Origin: Erythrophleum ivorense
Taxonomy: Eukaryota; Streptophyta; Magnoliopsida; Fabales; Fabaceae
Length of the DNA: 64,000 nt
NCBI GenBank assembly: GCA_026724425.1
Contig: JAIUCV010000008.1
Span: 23,508,369-23,572,368 of the forward strand
Direction: 5' to 3'
Shown here: in pieces, positions 11,485-24,612 of the stretch
How positions within the stretch are numbered: position 1 is the stretch's first letter
Layout of the letters: every line of letters begins with the position of its first letter
Notes under the pieces: model-generated
Database searches by the model: none
Seen by the model: the letters and a program-made list of their open reading frames with translations, nothing else
What the model was told of the DNA's origin: nothing
Made by a program: the position numbers and the translations under genes

Positions 11485-12754
11485 TAAACCTTTGCACTCC
11501 TGGGCAAAGCTCAAAATTTAAGGAAAAGCAAGTGGAAAAATAAAAATGGAAAAGAAAGTGTAGAAAGTTACAAGATTGAGAATGATTAAAACTTATCAAC
11601 ACTTCAACAATCCAAACTAATTTCACTTGCATCAAGAATTAAGCTCTATGGCAATTTCATTTGAAAAGAATGAATCAAAATGCATAGCCCCTTACTTGGA
11701 TTTGTGTCTACTCTTAACTCTCAAGTGTTTATGGCAATGTATATCACTCAATTTCCACCTATCAAAGTTCACTACCATAAGCTTGTCAAGCTTCTAAGTC
11801 TCCACCATCCATGCCAAATGCAAAGCACAAATCAATAGGACTTTATTTAGGGTTGTAATGGGGTTAAGGAAATGAAATGAATGGGCAAACATGAACAAAA
11901 GAAAAACAAACAACAAATGGAACACCTTAGGACTTCACAAGCAATCAATGGAAATCTAGGATAGATAAGAATATGCATTCAAAGCCTTATTTCTGGCTAG
12001 CAATTGGCAACTACAACTCAATTTGAAACACTTTCTCCTTTTGATTTTCTTTTCTTCCTTTTCTTTTCTTTTCTTTGCTTTTTTTTCTCATTGCTTTTCT
12101 TTTGTTTTCTTTTTCCTTTTCTATCTCTTCTTTTCTTTTGCTATTTTTTTTTCTTAAAGCAAATTCTTTGAATAACAATGGCCTAAATGGATGCAAAGCA
12201 CACATTCATCTATCTTGAACAAGTGTAATGCTCCTTAAAGTCTCTAAGGCATCTTAAATCAAGGTGGGAAACATATTTAATGGCTATGGTTAAACAACAA
12301 AACAAAACAAGGTCCAAATTGGCTAAAACAATGGATAAAATATATGTAAGGTTGGTTTTTTGGCTATATAGCTACAAAAGAAATGAATGCCTCATCATTT
12401 TCATGCATGCAAATGCAAATGTAGTCTCAACAAAGAATCAAGACAAGTTCTAGAGTAAAAACAATGATAGGTGAATACACACTAGAAATGAAAAATTATG
12501 GCTCAAATCCTCACTAGCTAATGGCTATCAAATAATTCATTGAAATCAAATTCATTGTCACTTCACTTGAATCAAGACACAAGATTCATTGCTTATCATG
12601 TCTAAGTGAATCCAAGTTATAATCATCTCAACTTGCAAATTCCACAGAAAAACTGAAAAGAATCATGCTATTTTTTCAAAAAGATTTTTCAAAAATTCAA
12701 TTTTTTTTTTCAAAACAAGGAAACAAGGAAAAGATGGATGAAATCAATGACTTG
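11485..12754 (-). mobile_element. Internal remnant upstream of the family-D 3' LTR
   Basis: The segment lies immediately upstream (minus strand) of the polypurine tract and so should be the 3' internal region of the family-D element. It has no recognisable gag, pol or extra-ORF protein and only short frames. It contains a pyrimidine-rich tract at 12024-12160. The element appears cut off near 12754: no 5' LTR follows, and the sequence resumes the style of the segment left of 7585. The word TTGACCAT occurs both at the left insertion edge (7577-7584) and at about 12752-12759, possibly marking the right edge. Confidence 0.5.
12024..12160. repeat. TTTTC-rich pyrimidine tract
   Basis: A run of TTTTCTTTTC-type sequence on the plus strand, purine-rich on the other strand. 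The minus-strand frame across it (lysine- and glutamate-rich) is a composition effect. Confidence 0.85.
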
Positions 12755-13830
12755 ACCATACATTGCATAAATTTTCATTAATGTTATTTGAGATATTTTG
12801 GATGATTAGTGTGGTATGATACACTCTATATGTTGTGTAGAACATGTTGATATTTATTTTGTAATTTTTGGAGTTCATTTATGAAAGTCAAAATTTATGA
12901 GTATTACATTAATATATGAATATTACATTGACTTTTTTAGCGATTGATGGATAATTGAATTGACAATATATTGCTTGATTTCATAATTCTATATGGCTGT
13001 GAGTTGTTTGGTAAAGGACTAGCCTATATGAGATATGACATAGTTGCCTTGATCAAGGGATGAACCCTGTATGTGCCAGAGTTGGCATTAGATAGCTATA
13101 GTTGTGTTGGATGTTTGATTTTAATTAATTAAGATACTTAAAATATCTAAAATAACTAATTAGAACCAATGAAGGTTATTTGGGTATTATTTGATCTATT
13201 TGGACTTATTTAGGCTTTTTGAGTCTTTCTATACTTGATTGATCCTTTTAAGCCATATTGGACCTTGATTAATGGATTATCTTGAACACTGGATAGACCT
13301 AAAACAAATCTAGACTTAGAAAAGTGAAAAGGTAATTCTAATTATTTAAATATGATTTTTTAGACTCTAGTACACTAGCATGCTGTTGGAATTATTTGAT
13401 GATGCATAGAATTGTGTAAGACAGTTCTTTCCCATATATACCTATTATATCTTAGTCAGATGATGGCTTAGATAACTTATTATTATGATATTTTGATATG
13501 AATTTCCTAGGTACCTTCTAGGGGATACCTAAATAAGGAATGCAGATAGTGTCTACTAGTTAGTGATAGTATGTTGAATTGCATGGGTAGTGCTATCATA
13601 GATATGGTGGGGCCACCATATGTCAAAGGACTCACATTAGTGCTAGTTTGGTTATAGTGACATCATAGGGCGAGGGGCATGGGTGGTATATCCTTAGGTA
13701 TGGCTCCTAGTCTTCAAGGTCTGATGGTCAAGTCAGGATGGAGAAAAATATCATATCCTATAATTTGGTAACTAAAATAGCCTCTAAAAAGTGTAATAAA
13801 TTATTTCAAATGGGGTCATAGGACAAAAAA
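12755..13830. repeat. Unclassified LTR-like sequence, right piece
   Basis: No gene is visible and it belongs to none of the four named families. A stretch at about 13540-13740 (CATGGGTAGTGCTATC..., GGGGCCACCATATG, GGTCTGATGG) is somewhat richer in G and C. It loosely recalls the middle of LTR-B (around 18000-18110) without a convincing alignment. It may be the continuation of 5869-7584, with the family-D element inserted between them. The right limit is approximate because the start of the next LTR-A is degraded. Confidence 0.35.
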
Positions 13831-16800
13831 AAAGGTAGTCAAAGTTGAAAAAAATCAAATTAGAACTGCTATGTTAATGAACAAAAACTCTAGAGTAAAA
13901 TGAATTGAGAAAAATTAAGGGTAGAATGCTAATATGACATCTAAAAATGAGATTAAGAAACTAAGAATGGTCTGAAACTATAGCTAAAATGGCTAAATAG
14001 AATGAACCAAACTTGTAGTGGCAAAATTGTAATTTTAGATAAAATTTTAAAAACTTAAAGAAAGAAGTTTTAAATTGTAAAATTGAGTTCATTAGGGCTT
14101 TCAAAGGCCTTAAAAACATAGGAACTGTCAGAATAGCTAAAACCCTTTTGGTGGATGATTTAGAAGGTTAGTTGATTGAAACTTTGACCAAGCCATTCCA
14201 AATTATTTTGAATTCTAAAAATTTCAAAGTAAATGCTTTTAATAAACTAAATATCCTCAATTTTATGATGAAAAAAATGGTTATCGGAAAAGATTTAAAA
14301 TGAACTCAAACAGAGGAATTAAAGTTGCAAGACGTAATAAGAATTTTGTAAATTGTTATAAACTCCCCTTCTTCCTTTATATATGAGCACACCATTTCTT
14401 TAGGAGCTTCTAACTAACTTACCTTTGCCCAGAACCAGCAACCATACATGCCCAAGAAGAAGGAGAAAAAGGCGGGAAGGACAAGGAAATTAGATACGTA
14501 AATGTGTAAAATTTTGCTTTATGATAGTTAGAAACCTTTTCCTCTTTCCATTGATGGTTTTAGTTTCTTGAAAGAAGCTTTTTGGTGTTTGAACACTTAG
14601 AGAAAGAAAAGAGTTTAAAGTCACTAATTCCACCATTAGATTTTCCATTAAACAAGGTTTCAAATAAAGTATGTTTTGAATTGAAAAACTTGTTTTTCCT
14701 TTGAATCTCCTCCCTCCCTTAGTTCGGTCAAGTTTGATTTTTACTTAAACTTAATATGATTAAGGGTTTTGAAGCATGAAGATTAAGATTATGCAATTGG
14801 AATCAATTAAGAAGCTTTAAATGCAAAGTAGGTCACCTAGGATTTTGTTTGCACCTTGAGAGTTTTGGAACCCTAAGAAGATATCTCAAACCATATAAGA
14901 CCATATTCAAATTAGAAAGAAGCCAAGAAACCTCCACATGCATCAAATTCCCAAGAGAAATCACAAAACTTCCAAAGCCTTCCTTTATGATATAAGTTTT
15001 AGCCAAGCTATGGTTTGAGTACCTAGGGAGTTGTTTTATTGCTTCCAAGGTTATGAGTGGTTTAGATATGAATTATGTACACTAATTGAACCATTGGAAT
15101 GAATTTAGGAGCCTTATTTTGAAAGATACAATTTTAAGGATCAATTAGGCTTAAAGAAACAATTTGGCATTAGGCTTGTTCAATCATGCATATGATAGTT
15201 CTAATAAGTTCTAATAGAATCATATGGCTCATATCAAGTGAGATTTTGGATCAAAGAAGTTAAATTATAATAGTTGCTTCTCAGGGCAATCAAAAAGCCA
15301 TTGGTTGCATCTAAAGCTCTAATTTGCATCTATGAGACTAACATAAGTATAAATATGGTTTCATTAATAGTTATGTGCTTTTTTTGATGTATCTAGGCCA
15401 AATAAGTGAATTTACATCTAAGTGCTAGTATATCAAAGGGAATTAATTGAAACATTGTGTCAAGATAGCTTTTCATCCATTCTTATATATGTATACTTAG
15501 TTTGCTTAAGTGTCTTGGATTACTTGTATGTAATGGTTGCAAATTATATGTATTGTTGATTGCTTGATAATCATATGTAATTGTATGACATTTATTTGCA
15601 TTTGGAATTGAATTAGATCTTGATAGTTGAAGTTGTACCAAAAGTTTAGTCATGGGTGAGGTGCAGCAAAAGTCCCTTGGAAATGGGTGAGCCTAGACCA
15701 AAAGTCTTTATTATGAGTGAGGCTAAGTCAAAATTTTCTAAAAAAAATGAGACTAACCCAAAAGTCCCTAATTATTAGGTGAGATTAGACCAAAAGTCCC
15801 TAGAGCATGAAATTGTTCTTGATGGAGCCATGGACTTTCTAAAGCATGAATATGGTTTATATATAATTATATGACAAGCATACTTGCATCTTGGATCTTG
15901 AATGAGCCATATATGTATGTTTGAATGTTGGATTAGCTATTGAGATTTTTTGAATCTCACTTTTCCTTATCTCTACTAACTATGGCTAAGTTGATCTCAA
16001 GGAAGCAAGAATGATGAATAAAAGATCTAGGAAGAGTAACTTTGATAATGAAATTTGATTTAAGGCATACTTTGAAATATATGAATATGTACTTATATTT
16101 TGTTGATGTATGGAAATGCTAATACATTTAAAAGTACTAGATTATTGTAACACCCCAAAATTAATTAAGGTATTAATCATGTATTTGGGCTATCTCATTC
16201 ATCATTTGTGGTAATAACCTAATGCTCGAAGAATTAAGTTATCAATAGTTACCTAAGGGATACCTACCCAATCACCAAGAGTCTCAAATTTCGGATTTTG
16301 CCTTCCCTACACCAGAAACATCAATATATCACTCTAAATTATAGGAAAATTCGCACAAAATTAAGGCCCATACTATAAGTCTACTATGGGGGTCTTAAAC
16401 CAGTAGAAAATGCATCAAAATGGAGAGTTTATACTTACCTAATAACACTCTCAGCCCCAACCGACGAAATTTCACTAAGAAAATCTCAAACAACCACATT
16501 TTAGATTTTGGGTATGGTGAAAATACTCTAAATGAAAAACTAATCAAGCCAAAATGAAGAGAAAGACAAGGGGATTAAGTTATACAACTATTACCTTGGT
16601 TGAATCTTGCTCTAGAAGTGAGAAATGGTAGATTTCTTGCTCTAAACCCTAGCCTCCCTTTAAACCTCTAAATTTCTCTTTTGTGTTCTTGTGTTCTGCA
16701 AAATGAGAGGTGGCTAAGTTAGCTTTTAGGGTTTAAGTTAGGTTTTCTATGGGTTATAGGCTGCTTCAAAGATCCAACTCCAAATAGGTTTCAGACTTGA

Positions 16801-17149
16801 GCTTTGTTGGAACAGCTTTCATGTGTTGGGTTGTAGAATATTAATTGGGTCTAACCAAATTTTAAGAGCTCAAAGGATTTGGGTCTGCATAAAGGTTGTT
16901 GGGCTAATTATGAAAGCCTATAAAAGGTGAATCTTGGGCCTTTATCACATTGAATTAGATTGGGACTACACCTAACTCATTGGGCCTCCGTTAGCCTCTT
17001 ATCATGATCTCCTACATTAATTTGGGCCTAGATAAAGTTTCTATCCCAATTAAATCTCAAACTCATATTAATAATTTATCTCTCTAAAATTTCTATTCAT
17101 TTAACTTTCTCGATTATTCTATATTAATTATTCTTAACTAACCCAAACC

Positions 17150-17185
17150 CATGATTAATACCTTAATTAATTTTGGAGTGTTACA
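17150..17185 (-). repeat. 36-bp inverted copy of LTR-B terminus
   Basis: The complement of 17150-17185 matches 16146-16181 at 35 of 36 positions (C/T difference near position 9 of the word TGTAACAC(C/T)CC). It makes 16146-17185 look like a small TIR element, but the interior is simply reversed LTR-B. Confidence 0.85.
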
Positions 17186-18949
17186 GAACTCACTTAGAAT
17201 TGGGCCTTTGGTCAGCCCATAACCTATTTAGGACCCAACTAAATCCTACACACCATCAGCCTCCTCCTTATTCTGCAGAAAAAACATAAAAGGCAACGAA
17301 AATTTGGAGATCTTGGAGAAAGGCTAGGGTTCTTAGCACAAATCCATCATTTCCTACTTCTAAACTCAAAATCAGTAAAGGTAATTATTATAAAACTTAA
17401 TTCTCTCCTCTTTCTCTTCAATTTGACCTAATTAGTTTTTCGTTCAGAGCATTTCACCTACACCCAAAATCTGAAACTTATTGTTTGATGTTTCCACCGT
17501 AAAATTTCAGAGGTTAAAACTAGAGGTGTTTTTAGATAAGTATAAACTCCTCATTTTGATTCTTTTTTTGCTAGTTAGAGATCCCCATGGTTGATATATA
17601 GTATAGGTATTAATTTTATGTGAATTTGCCCAGAGTTTGAGGTGATATTCTGAAGTTTCTAGTATGGGAACAATCAAATCCGAATTTGGTTTTTGTACTA
17701 GTTGGGTAAGTGTTTTCTAAGTAGTCCTTTGTAGTTTAACTCTTTGGATAATGGGTTTGCTGATATAAATGATGATTAAGGATAGTAATGGTTTGGTTTT
17801 GTGTCTATAGTCTGAAGTAGCATTTTTGTTGGCTCTTAAAGAATTGTTTAAAATTGAGGTAATTGAGGTTATTGTTAATTCTATGCATATGTCTACTTTA
17901 ATTTTATGTCTGCTACAAATGTATGATTTTGAATACTAAATGAATGGTTAGCTATCTGATATATATACATTGTGTTTGGACCTTGTGAGTCTATGATGGA
18001 GTTGTGGTGGAGCTGCCACTCTTGCATATGCTTCGATTGGACACTGGGTTATGATCAGACCTTAAATGCACTAAGCCCTAGTTGTGCTCATTAGGGTGTA
18101 AGTGCCATGGACAAGCCTCTTCTAATGTTATTAGCCTTTAACATATGGAAATGTGATTACTAGCATGGGGTAGTAGTCACTGATAGCCTAATTGTTTCAT
18201 TTGCCGATATAACTGGTATATTTTCTGATGTTTATATGATTTTATGCACATGTGTAAACTAAATTGGAATATATAAATGGAATTTTCCTTTGGTTATTGA
18301 GATTTTCATCTCACCCCATTTCATAGGATAATATTTTCAGGTGAAGGATCTTTGGGTAAGGATAAGGGAAAGTAAGTGGATGAAAATCTATAAGTTACAA
18401 TCATGTATGGGGCTACACTTTGATTGATCTGAGTAGAGTAGATGCTAAATTTTGTATTTTCTCCTTATATAGCATCATCATGTAATCATGTTGCCAAGTG
18501 TAGGAGTTTGTATTCTTGACAAATTAAAATGTATCTATTGAGGAGTTAATCCTCATGTTAAATTGGTAGTTGATGTACTAATTCATAATGCCTGGTATAG
18601 AACTTGGTTAATCCTATGATATGGTTCACTAATTGTAAATGTAATCATATGATGCATTTGATGTTAACTCAAGCTAGTGATGTATGAAACCTCTATTGGA
18701 ATTTATGTTTAAATGGTAATGTTGAATTCCTTCCCATCATTGATCTATGAGCTTACTGGTTTATGGTAGCTAGATGGTTAAAGATCCACACTTAGGTCTT
18801 AAATTGATAGTGCTAAACGTGTTAATTAGATTAGGTAGAGGAAAGACATTAAATCTTCACAAATTAAGTTAAAGTAGTCCTAAGGTGTTACTAGAGGGAG
18901 AATTGGAGAGTATGGGATAGAATTTTGGGAGGTGTAGGTGTAGAGGGAG

Positions 18950-19260
18950 TTTCACTATGGCCAAAATGGTCTGAGCTACGACAAAAAATGAAGAAGTTGC
19001 CCAAGGGGAATAGAGAGTAATTCGTTGCGATGCAAAATGAAGCTTGCCGTGGCAAGGGTCGAGAGGCTAACTTGGTAGTATTCTAAAGAGTAATTCACCA
19101 TAGTTCGAGGGATAGCTGGCCGCAGCTAATATCGAGGGACGAGTTAGGGTGACTCCCAAAAGTCCTCTCACTGTGGCAAAATATATGTAATGTGTGTTGA
19201 ACCCGAGAGCAATTCACTGCAATGCAAAAACCTTAGGCCGCAATGAAGGTTCCCAACTTC
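18950..19260 (+). repeat. GC-richer degenerate repeat zone of LTR-B
   Basis: Recurring words of the type GGCCGCAGCTAA, GCCGTGGCAAGG and CACTGTGGCAAAA, spaced about 30-60 bp, stand out from the AT-rich background. Equivalent zones are at 29860-30280 and 59800-60180 and, reversed, at 33110-33150 and 39060-39380. The 29860-30280 copy preserves the most CG dinucleotides. Confidence 0.65.
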
Positions 19261-20914
19261 TTAAGCGATGACTTGAAAATACGTGTGGAAGGTTTTTGTG
19301 AGTTGGAATTAATGGATAAATGAATCAAAGGCTCCTCATTGATAATTAAATTCACTTGTGCATTTCAAATACTTGTACTTGTTTAGTTAATAACCCTAAT
19401 GATATCAAGATTTAAATTTTCTCACTTTTTCCTAATCTAATTGATTGTAATATGACTTTAAGCCTTGATTTATGATTATTGACCACATAATCAAGTCTAA
19501 TCACAGTAATTAGAAATTAAGGTCGTTACAATTTTGATATAAAGACCATTTATATCTTGTAAGGTATGATATAATATAATTTAGCATTTTGAGTTCCTAT
19601 ATATACATGTGTATTCTTGCATCTAGGAGGGTGATTTTTAGTTGCATGGTAAATTTGACATGATAAATCGGCCCTATATGTTGTAATTGTGGACTAAAAC
19701 TTGCCCAAAATGAAGAATGGCATTTTAAAGCTCATTTAGTATCATTTGAAATCAAAATTTGGTCTATTTGAGCTATAAAATATCCCTTTAACCTTGATAG
19801 CCTACATAGGTGAGTCTTAGGTTGCAATTTGACATGCAATTAGAGGACATTAAGAGCTTTCTACAGAATTGCAGATCATAATTTTTGGAACTCTATAAAA
19901 TATTTTATGAACTTTTGAATTTGGCTTAATATTGTTCATATGGTCTGTCTTGAATTTCATAGTTTTTACGGCACCAAATGGATTTATTTTGACTTGAAAA
20001 TTTTATAGTAGATAGCTCTCATCACAAGCTTTCTAAGGATACCTAATTTACATTAATTAGAGTTGCATGACTCAAGTTATGAATTTTTGAAGTTTAGTCC
20101 ATATTATGTGTTATATGGCTTAAAATGTGCATATGACCAAATTTATACATTTGATGCTTCTCTATGTGATAACTTGAGCCTAATAAATTGCTTATACATG
20201 GACTTGAATGTTGGAATGACAAGAATCCATGTAAGAACATTTTATGACAAAGTGGCTGTAATAACCGATAAATCAGAAATTGAACTGAACCAATAAATTG
20301 AAATGGGAACACCCTAAAGCAAGGCAAACTAAAACCAAATAAATGAGGATGGTAATTAGAACATCTTAAAATATGAATTACAGTTTAAGGTTAGCCTAGA
20401 ACCTAAACCAAAATGGCCAAACGAAAAACTACAAAGGCCAGTAGTATTTTTGTAATTTCAGACAAGTTTTAGAAAACTTAAAGGAGAGATTTTTAAATGA
20501 GAAAATTGAGTTTCTTGAGATTCTCAGAGGCTCTAAAAATCATAAAAATCCTTGGAATGGTCAAAACCCCTCATATTTGAATTTTAGAGTGTCAGTTGAT
20601 TAAAATGTTGATCGAATTATTCGATAAGGTTTTAAATCCAATTTGGATAAAACCAAAGCCATTTTATAAATTAAAGGACCTAAATTTTGTGATGGAAAAG
20701 ATAGTTCTAAGAAAGGAATTAAAATGAGCCTAAATAGAAAGAGTCAAGATGAAGGACTAAATTGTAATTTTGAAAAATTATGTGAATGGACCCTAGGCTT
20801 CTTAAAACATGTCCCTCTCTTCTCCAGCCCTCATAACCGACTTGAATCTAGTCCAAATAGATTCTAGGACAGTCTTGAGTGGTGCACTAAGTAAGGGAGT
20901 AAGGAGAAGAAGAT

Positions 20915-21197
20915 TGTCATACCTTATTCTCGTACTTGACTTCGGAGGCTATTCAGGACCTTTTTCTGATCTCTTTTTTTTCATCTATTTTAGCTCCAAT
21001 TTTAGGGCACCTCTGGCCTTGACTAATCATTATTTACGATCTAGAATATTATTCTAATTTTATTAGACATCAATTTATTCTATTTGGGGGACTTCCTTTC
21101 ATATCCAGTGAATTTCATACGTTGATGAAGAAATTATATGTTATGTTTCTCGCGTTTCCTTACGTTTTCTTGGATTTTCAGAAAATCGGATGTTACA
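20915..21197 (-). mobile_element. 283-bp deletion derivative of LTR-A, TSD AAGAT
   Basis: The insert starts TGTCATACC at 20915 and ends CGGATGTTACA at 21197, flanked by perfect AAGAT on both sides (20910-20914 and 21198-21202). On the minus strand it is the first ~270 bp of LTR-A fused to its last ~15 bp. The family terminus TGTCATACC also occurs at 38963-38971. It has no TATA box equivalent and no coding sequence. It may be an LTR that lost its middle after insertion or a derivative mobilised in this short form. Confidence 0.8.
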
Positions 21198-24100
21198 AAG
21201 ATCAAGGAAAAAAGTGTAAGATTTCCTTACTTTTTCATGTCTTCTCCTTCACCAAACTTCCTCTCCTCTTTTTCTTGTCTTCTCCTATGGTTTTGATGGT
21301 TTATTTGGACATGTTTGGTCGCTGGTTCATTAGAGGAGAAGGAGAATTTGGGAGAGCTCTTGAAAGTATAAGAAAGTGCACTTGAAAAGCTTCCAAATAT
21401 GATAATTCTTCATGGCTAAAACTTGTTCTTCTTGGCTTTTCTTCTTCTTTACCATTTCGGCCAAAATAAGGGGGATGTTAGAGGCCTTATCTCAACCCAA
21501 ACTTGATAGGAATGGGGGGTTTTGAAGCCTAAGGAACCAAGGAAGCAATTAGGATTAAAAAAGAAACAACTTATAGCTTTTAGGGTTTTAGATACATCTT
21601 GACAAATACAAGGCTTTCTAATGATAATTTAGGATGTGTAAGACTATATATGAGTTCATAAGACATCTAGGAAGCTTTATGGATGTCAATTTCCTAAGGA
21701 AACCAAGAAAACTCCATGGGCGCTTCACTTGGATGTATGCCTTGTATGGAAACATAATGAAGCTATATGAGAAAGTAACTTACCTAGAGTGCGTGTGATG
21801 CTAGAGCTTGCTCTAATGATGTAATTGTATCCCATTTGACGTGTCTAGACCAAAAGAATCAAGCTCCACCTAGTTACAAATGTGTGGCCAAGAAAGGGGA
21901 AGAATAATCAAAGAGAAAAGTGTGTAAATCTTGCTTCAAGGTAGCTCTTTAACCTTTCTCACATGCATGGGTTAGTTGTTTACTTGTCTTTGAGTGCTTG
22001 TGTGAATGTTTGAACTATGAAATGTGTTTCTAGCTCTTACTTATATGTATGGTACCATAGAGCCTATGTTTGTTATGCATGAGTTTATGTGGTAAGGAAA
22101 AAGATCTTTGTATATTGTATCCCAAATGTTATACATGCATTCTTTGATATATATATGCAATTATTATGTATGTTTGAAAATGTAATACCATATTTTTCTA
22201 TTATCATACTCTTCTATTCCAGGCAATTGGTGCACATTTAGAAGACAAAGAGTGAGGAAAAGTATGAAAATAACACACTTTTATTGCATTACATCGAGGT
22301 AAAGTTTTTCAATTCACATTATCTAGACCCCATAAGTTCCCTAACATTATTTTCTAACTATTTTCCATCAATATAAGTCATAAAAATCTCAAAATTCCAC
22401 ATAAACCACGGATTAAGAGTCAAAAACGCTAAAATTTTCTTCATTCATCGTAGCTGTACAGTGACAGATTTTAGGGGCAACTTTGAAAACTCATAACTAA
22501 ATTTAGAATAATTAAAATCACACAAACCATAGCTGTATAGAAAGCTCTAGATGTTAAATTTACACTAAAAATAAGTCCCAGCCATGAAAATCCTATTAGG
22601 ACCATGTTTGACAATAAAATAGCCATAAAGGTTGGATTGCCATCTGATACTAATATAATTTACTATCATAAATTTCAAAAATGTCTAATTAATTCTAAAA
22701 AAAAGCCAATCCATACAAATGATACCAATCTAGAAAGCCACAGATGTTAGCTAGAGGGACAAAATAACTTTAGACCAATCCAAGAACTTTCAGTCCCATA
22801 AAACCAATCAAATAATAACACGGGTTTGACTGGTCCCCTAGTACTAGACAGTAACTTCAAAAATTAATGTCTCCCTTTCTAGATATCCAAATGAAGTTCT
22901 TCCAATTGGAAAAAGTCACTGAGAAAGTCTAGTTTCTCTCTATAAAATTTTGTGGCAATTGGACATCATTTTCCCTATAAGTGATAGAGTTTTATTTAAT
23001 ACTAGAATGAACAGTGCACTGAACCAAAACTAGAAAAGTTCTCAATTTTGAAAATTCACCAAATATTCCATAGGCCTCCAAAAATTTTATACTTTAGCTT
23101 TCCAAAAATATCTCAACAATTTCTAGATACATACCAAATTTCAGACCAAGAAGAGCTCATTTGGACAAAAAGTGACTTAGCTCACCAAATTGATCAATTT
23201 TGCCTCTCATAAGGTATCACTTTGGTCCAAATGGCCTTCCTTTGAGTTTGACATCTCTTGGGTAAGTTTAAAAGCATGAACATGACTTGTATGAATTACG
23301 CAAGTAGTTTTAAATCTCATACATCTTAATTTGGCTATTCCACTTCCATTAATGCACTAGTACATCAAGCTATCAAGAAGCTAAAATTCCCATTTCCATG
23401 GATTTCATGCCACATATAGTCTATACAAGAGTCATACATCATATTACATTTGTCCATGAGCTTACATCTAAAAAATAATATGTACAAAGTAACTTTGGTA
23501 TTCAAATACATAACAAGCTACATAATGGACAAAGTATAACTTTTCAGTGCTCTTGGCTTGCCTTTCTTGCTTCTTGGACATCACCTAGGCATTTCAAGAT
23601 AATGGATGGAAGGGGAATGAGATTTCTTGAATCTCAATAGCTCACACACCTATTCACACACATATTCAAGGCATATACACATCAAAGCATATGTATGGAA
23701 GGTTTGGCAACCATAAAGTATGCAAAGTCACAATTTCGATGCCACTTATTCACATTCAAGCCAAGAACATGCTCTAGGGACTTTTGGTTTTGCCTCACCC
23801 CATTTCTAGGACTTTTGGATTTGCCTCACTCTTGGCCTAAGGACTTTTGACTTGACCTCATCCTTCCAAGAGACTTTTGGCCTTGTCTCATGTCACATTC
23901 CAAACTTCCTGTAACTGTTAACATAACCCATATTAATTCACACAGTCAAATAGTTACACCCATTTGACACCATCACCACACAAGAGCATAAGCATTCACT
24001 TGGGTATGTGGAATTATGTCTAGTTATGGGGATTGGCATAATCTGCATTGCCGTGAGGATTAGGGATCATACACGATTTTTGTATTAGATGGAAGTGATA

Positions 24101-24299
24101 TATATGTATATATTAATTGACTATGGCTTGCTTCTTCTTTAGATGTGAGTATATGTGGTAGATGATGTTTGATTGCATTAAGGAAATATATTCAGCCGTG
24201 GTGGAGATAAGAAGGAAGGTTGCATGTAATGAATGGGTTGAGTAATCTAAGATGAAGACACCTCATGCTTGCTCCACCCACTTTCATATATATGTATAT

Positions 24300-24612
24300 T
24301 AAATTATGATTTGCTAATGCCATATTTGGTTTGACAGCAGGAGCTAAGTAGTGCTTTTAATATATATAGATTAAATGAGAGTAAGACACATCTGCTGCCA
24401 CCTAGCACATGCACCAATTCATGGAATGATGCTTTGCCTTCATGACACCTAATTAAATTGTGATTTGCTGGTGCCGTCTATGCTGTGATAGTGGGAGTTA
24501 AATATTGCTTTAATATATATATATATTACATGAGAGTAAGATACCTAGCGGCTGCCACCTAGCCACTTGCACTGAGTCATGAAATTGTAATCTGCCTTCA
24601 TGCCACCTAATA
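24300..24612 (+). repeat. Tandem duplication of about 155 bp in LTR-C
   Basis: Unit 1 (24300-24453) and unit 2 (24454 to about 24612) share TTGCT(A/G)(A/G)TGCC, ATGAGAGTAAGA, GCTGCCACCTAG and GCCTTCATG(A/C)CACCTAAT in the same order. The copies are clearly diverged, so the duplication is old. Confidence 0.75.

Larger units (their letters stand above)
16146..19530 (+). mobile_element. Rearranged LTR-B with internal fold-back, 3385 bp
   Basis: The element begins TGTAACACCCC at 16146 and ends GGTCGTTACA at 19530. The flanks ATTAT (16141-16145) and ATTTT (19531-19535) resemble a TSD with one mismatch. The first 36 bp recur inverted at 17150-17185 with one difference. Between them, 16182-17185 is the 5' third of LTR-B in reverse orientation. 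From 17186 the LTR runs forward from roughly position 455 to its end. The excess over the 2847-2889 bp of intact copies agrees with an inverted duplication of about 0.5-0.6 kb. Family orientation (+) is provisional. Confidence 0.8.
13830..20256 (+). mobile_element. Degraded plus-strand LTR-A, interrupted by LTR-B at 16146-19530
   Basis: From about 13930 the sequence follows the LTR-A plan: 'AAATTGAGTTCATTAGGGCTTTC' near 14083, a TATA-like stretch near 14376, the tandem array at 15640-15810 and a 'TTGAGATTTTTTGAATCTCAC' stretch near 15940. It continues after the LTR-B insertion at 19531-20256. The start is not a clean TG terminus, and the last ~300 bp seem missing where another LTR-A starts at 20257. 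The frame at 20063-20296 lies in this LTR and has no recognisable domain. Confidence 0.6.

Noticed and set aside
13792..13800. TGTAATAAA as the start of the LTR-A copy near 13.8 kb
   Set aside because: The following ~100 bp does not align with LTR-A starts at 33180 or 41665. Similarity begins only near 13930, so the true start is lost or degraded.
16146..17185. A small DNA transposon (MITE) with 36-bp terminal inverted repeats
   Set aside because: The interior is simply the 5' third of LTR-B in reverse and the inverted repeats are the LTR-B terminus, so an LTR rearrangement explains it fully.
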